NCBI GenBank assembly: GCA_947591175.1
Contig: CANQDB010000080.1
Coordinates: forward strand, 1-6,301
Reading direction: 5' to 3'
Length of the DNA stretch: 6,301 bases
DNA from: an uncultured Bacilli bacterium
GTDB lineage: Bacteria > Bacillota_I > Bacilli_A > RF39 > UBA660
The notes beneath the pieces are model-generated. The model ran no database searches. It was not told where the DNA came from and saw nothing but the letters and a program-made list of their open reading frames with translations. The position numbers were made by a program, and so were the translations under genes. Position 1 is the first letter of the stretch. The number at the start of each line of letters is the position of its first letter. Below are positions 4,558 to 6,301 of this stretch, piece after piece.

Positions 4558-5985
4558 ATGCGACTAGAAGATTATGAAAAAATAGAGTCAACAAATATAG
4601 ACTACAAAGAAAAAATAGAAGTATCTCATCCAAGGAGTTGGTTAAAAAGTGTGTCAGCATTTGCTAATACGAATGGTGGAATACTATTATTCGGAGTTGA
4701 TGATGATAGACGACCTGTGGGAATTGATGATGTCAAATATACTGCATCTAAAATAGCAGAATTAATTAATTCAAAAATAAGTCCAATACCTAGATATGAG
4801 TTGCATTCATTTCAAGATAAAGAACTTAATTTTTTAGAAGTAAATGTTGGTGATGGTCCTGCAACTCCATATTATTATTCTAGCGATGGTAGAAAGACAG
4901 CATATATAAGATCAGGTGACAAAAGTATTGAAGCACCTAATCATGTTTTAGATAATCTAATATTGAAGGGTAAAAACAAAACATTTGATTGCTTACCCAG
5001 TGAGTATAAGTTAGATGATGTTAGTTTCACTTTATTAGATGCAACATTAAAAAAAGAGACAGGTACACCAATTAATATAAATAGGGATTATATTTCTTTA
5101 AATTTATTGAATAGCGATGGCTTTATTACTAATGCTGGATTATTGATTTGCGATCAAGGATTATTGAAACAATCTAGAATTTTTTGTACTCGATGGAAAG
5201 GAGTAGTAAAAGGTTCTATTGATGGTGATGCCAGTGATGATAAGGAATACACTGGTAGTATAATAAGTCTACTTGAAAACGCAGAAACTTTTATAAAAAA
5301 CAATTCAAAAACAAGCTGGAAAATTGACGGAATGATTCGAAAAGAATTTGTCGAATATCCTACTAAGGCAGTACGTGAAGCAATAGTAAATGCAATAATA
5401 CATAGAGATTACCAAATACTAGGGTCGGAAATTCATATAGATATGTATGATGATAGATTAGAGATAACATCTCCTGGTGGAATGGTTGATGGAAGTCAAA
5501 TTCAAGATTTAGACTTAACAAAAATACCATCACTAAGAAGAAACACAATAATTTCAGATATATTTAATAGATTACATTTTATGGAGCGAAGAGGTAGTGG
5601 TATAACAAGAATTATTGAATCATATACAGACTGTATCAAAAAACCCGTCTTTAGTTCTAGCATTTCAAGTTTTACTGTTATATTTCCAAACAAAGGTTAT
5701 ATTAAAGAAAATTTTGAGAAAAATTTGAAAAATAACAATGTAGTCGATGATGAAGATTATTTTTTAATAAAAATGTATAAAAATTTAGGTGGAAAAGTTA
5801 GAACTAATTTTTTAGAAAATTTACAAAAGCTATTTAATAGTGTCGGATATGAAAAAGAATTTTCAAAGGAAAAAATAGAAAACATATTCGAGGTTAAAAA
5901 ATCACGTGCAAGTGAAATTATAAATATATTAATAAATAAGAATATTATTGAAAATGATGAGTCAAGTTACAAATTTAAAAAATGA
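4558..5985 (+). CDS. AlbA_2 (Schlafen-type) / GHKL ATPase / winged-helix protein
   Basis: This 475-residue cytoplasmic protein has three parts. Residues about 10-125 are an AlbA_2 domain (also called Schlafen AlbA_2 or divergent AAA_4), with ESTNIDYKE (10-18) and SAFANTNGGILLFGVDDD (33-50). Residues about 255-380 match the HATPase_c_4 GHKL-type ATP-binding domain of COG2865: the N-box REAIVNAIIHRDY (273-285), DDRLEITSPGG (298-308) and RRGSGI (344-349). Residues about 400-475 look like a winged helix (FSKEKIENIFEVKKSRASEI), suggesting DNA binding. Relatives are often labelled 'ATP-dependent DNA helicase RecG-like' or 'transcriptional regulator'; no helicase motifs are visible. Members occur as solitary accessory genes, and Schlafen-type AlbA_2 domains can be nucleases, so either regulation or defence is possible. 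Ile codon ATA is much commoner than in rnhC, and the gene is bracketed by CCGGA repeats, both hinting at acquisition. The start is fixed by GGAGGT. Confidence 0.9.
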   Translation: MRLEDYEKIESTNIDYKEKIEVSHPRSWLKSVSAFANTNGGILLFGVDDDRRPVGIDDVKYTASKIAELINSKISPIPRYELHSFQDKELNFLEVNVGDGPATPYYYSSDGRKTAYIRSGDKSIEAPNHVLDNLILKGKNKTFDCLPSEYKLDDVSFTLLDATLKKETGTPININRDYISLNLLNSDGFITNAGLLICDQGLLKQSRIFCTRWKGVVKGSIDGDASDDKEYTGSIISLLENAETFIKNNSKTSWKIDGMIRKEFVEYPTKAVREAIVNAIIHRDYQILGSEIHIDMYDDRLEITSPGGMVDGSQIQDLDLTKIPSLRRNTIISDIFNRLHFMERRGSGITRIIESYTDCIKKPVFSSSISSFTVIFPNKGYIKENFEKNLKNNNVVDDEDYFLIKMYKNLGGKVRTNFLENLQKLFNSVGYEKEFSKEKIENIFEVKKSRASEIINILINKNIIENDESSYKFKK

Positions 5986-5989
5986 TGGC

Positions 5990-6040
5990 TATCCGGTAAA
6001 GAGTGGAAACTTCCGGACTAGTCCGGAAAGTATGTAAAGA
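5990..6040. repeat. Right CCGGA repeat block with perfect 18-bp palindrome
   Basis: Starting 5 bp after the stop of the AlbA_2 gene, TATCCGGTAAAGAGTGG (5990-6006) is the reverse complement of upstream element A at 14 of 17 positions, the mismatches being the three central bases. Four bp later TTCCGGACTAGTCCGGAA (6011-6028) is an exact palindrome and shares its first 11 bases with upstream element B. It is followed by AGTATGTAAAG, echoing ATATGCAAAA after the left block. The palindrome precedes the gene's terminator, so the mRNA could fold it as a 7-bp stem with a CUAG loop. A further TTCCGGAA palindrome sits at 6102-6109. Confidence 0.75.
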
Positions 6041-6070
6041 TTTCTGTGTAAATGGAACTTTAAACGATGG

Positions 6071-6098
6071 GAAGTAAGTTATTGTTACTTCTTTTTTT
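6071..6098 (+). terminator. Intrinsic terminator of the AlbA_2/ATPase gene
   Basis: GAAGTAA (6071-6077) pairs with TTACTTC (6085-6091) across a 7-nt loop, and seven T follow directly (6092-6098), with more T-rich sequence after ATTTT. It lies 85 bp after the stop codon, leaving the CCGGA palindrome inside the transcript. Confidence 0.8.
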
Positions 6099-6121
6099 AT
6101 TTTCCGGAATAGGGACATAAT

Positions 6122-6166
6122 AAAATCTCTCCACTTCTTTTGTTTTATAATTGGAAAGATTTTTTA
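6122..6166. terminator. Candidate bidirectional terminator between convergent genes
   Basis: AAAATCTCTCCA (6122-6133) and TGGAAAGATTTT (6152-6163) are complementary at 11 of 12 positions with an 18-nt loop. On the plus strand the stem ends in T-rich TTTTTTATTTTT. On the minus strand the one mismatch becomes a G-U pair and ATTTTATTATG follows. It would insulate the AlbA_2 gene from the minus-strand gene on the right. The loop is rather long. Confidence 0.45.
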
Positions 6167-6175
6167 TTTTTATGG

Positions 6176-6211
6176 ATTTATTTACAGACTCAGTCCAGAA
6201 ATAAATTTTTT
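6176..6211. repeat. AT-rich inverted repeat after the right-edge gene
   Basis: ATTTATTT (6176-6183) and AAATAAAT (6199-6206) pair perfectly, with a partly paired centre (GAC TCA GTC, extended by G-U pairs on the minus strand). A T run (6206-6211) follows on the plus strand only. It may be an additional weak plus-strand terminator or simply a hairpin in the 3' leader of the minus-strand gene. Confidence 0.35.
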
Positions 6212-6213
6212 AC

Positions 6214-6300
6214 TTACTGGAGATTCTTTTTTAGTTCCTTTAATTTCTTTAAGAATTCGTTCGTTCTTCTTATCTCTTCATCTAGTTGAGCAAGATCAGC
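6214..6300 (-). CDS. C-terminal end of a gene entering from the right, coiled-coil-like tail
   Basis: On the minus strand a frame is open from the right edge to a TAA at 6214. The visible 28 residues begin ADLAQLDEEIRRTNEF and finish in a Lys/Leu-rich stretch ending KNLQ. They are strongly charged, with a leucine/hydrophobic spacing that suits a C-terminal amphipathic helix or coiled coil. The start and all other domains are outside the window, so no product can be named. It is convergent with the AlbA_2 gene. Support is the open frame, the charged helical composition, and the terminator-like hairpins that follow; the short length keeps confidence moderate. Confidence 0.5.
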   Translation of the reverse strand, partial: ADLAQLDEEIRRTNEFLKKLKELKKNLQ

Positions 6301-6301
6301 A

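Noticed and set aside
5363..5693. Two overlapping minus-strand frames opposite the AlbA_2/ATPase gene
   Set aside because: Both are shadows of the conserved ATP-binding region and overlap each other; neither has a ribosome site.
4558..5985. RecG-like helicase annotation for the AlbA_2 gene
   Set aside because: No Walker A/B or other helicase motifs are visible; the name is a common database carry-over for this family.
6146..6151. TATAAT as a plus-strand promoter -10
   Set aside because: There is no acceptable -35 at 16-18 bp upstream and no plus-strand gene follows; it lies in the loop of a candidate terminator.

Overview
The window comes from a low-GC (roughly one-third G+C) Gram-positive bacterium of the Bacillota, probably the Bacilli side. 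The evidence is strong GGAGG-type ribosome sites, near-consensus sigma-A promoters, RNase HIII, and the rnhC / cvpA / trxA neighbourhood typical of Bacilli. Trp is encoded by TGG, and both TAA and TGA serve as stops, so the code is the standard bacterial one. The N-terminal surface-type protein resembles families common in uncultured gut Bacillota. That taxonomic hint is inference only.

Layout. (1) 1-1194, minus strand: the first 398 residues of a large membrane-anchored or secreted protein that runs off the left edge. (2) 1195-1328: back-to-back sigma-A promoters, one for this gene and one, with perfect consensus hexamers, for a plus-strand IMPACT/YigZ-family gene (1329-1916). (3) A minus-strand pair, cvpA-trxA (2947-1921), convergent with the IMPACT gene and only 4 bp from it; the trxA terminator lies in the last codons of the IMPACT gene. 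(4) 3060-3212, minus strand: an unrecognised 50-residue protein with its own promoter, ribosome site and terminator. (5) rnhC (3385-4287, plus), divergent from it. (6) 4288-6110: an isolated AlbA_2 / GHKL-ATPase gene (4558-5985) bracketed by related CCGGA-rich repeats, including a perfect 18-bp palindrome, and followed by a terminator. (7) 6214-6301: the last 28 codons of a minus-strand gene entering from the right.

How the parts fit. rnhC, cvpA and trxA are a housekeeping core (RNA-DNA hybrid repair, membrane protein, thiol redox) that looks like a condensed form of the Bacillus rnhC/zapA-cvpA-polX-mutS2...trxA region: zapA, polX and mutS2 are absent, and the 50-residue gene stands where zapA would be. 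The AlbA_2/ATPase gene is the accessory part. Its codon use is more ATA/AT-rich, it stands alone, and its flanking repeats look either like operators for its own product or like the borders of an inserted unit. That segment and the small gene are the parts most worth a second look.
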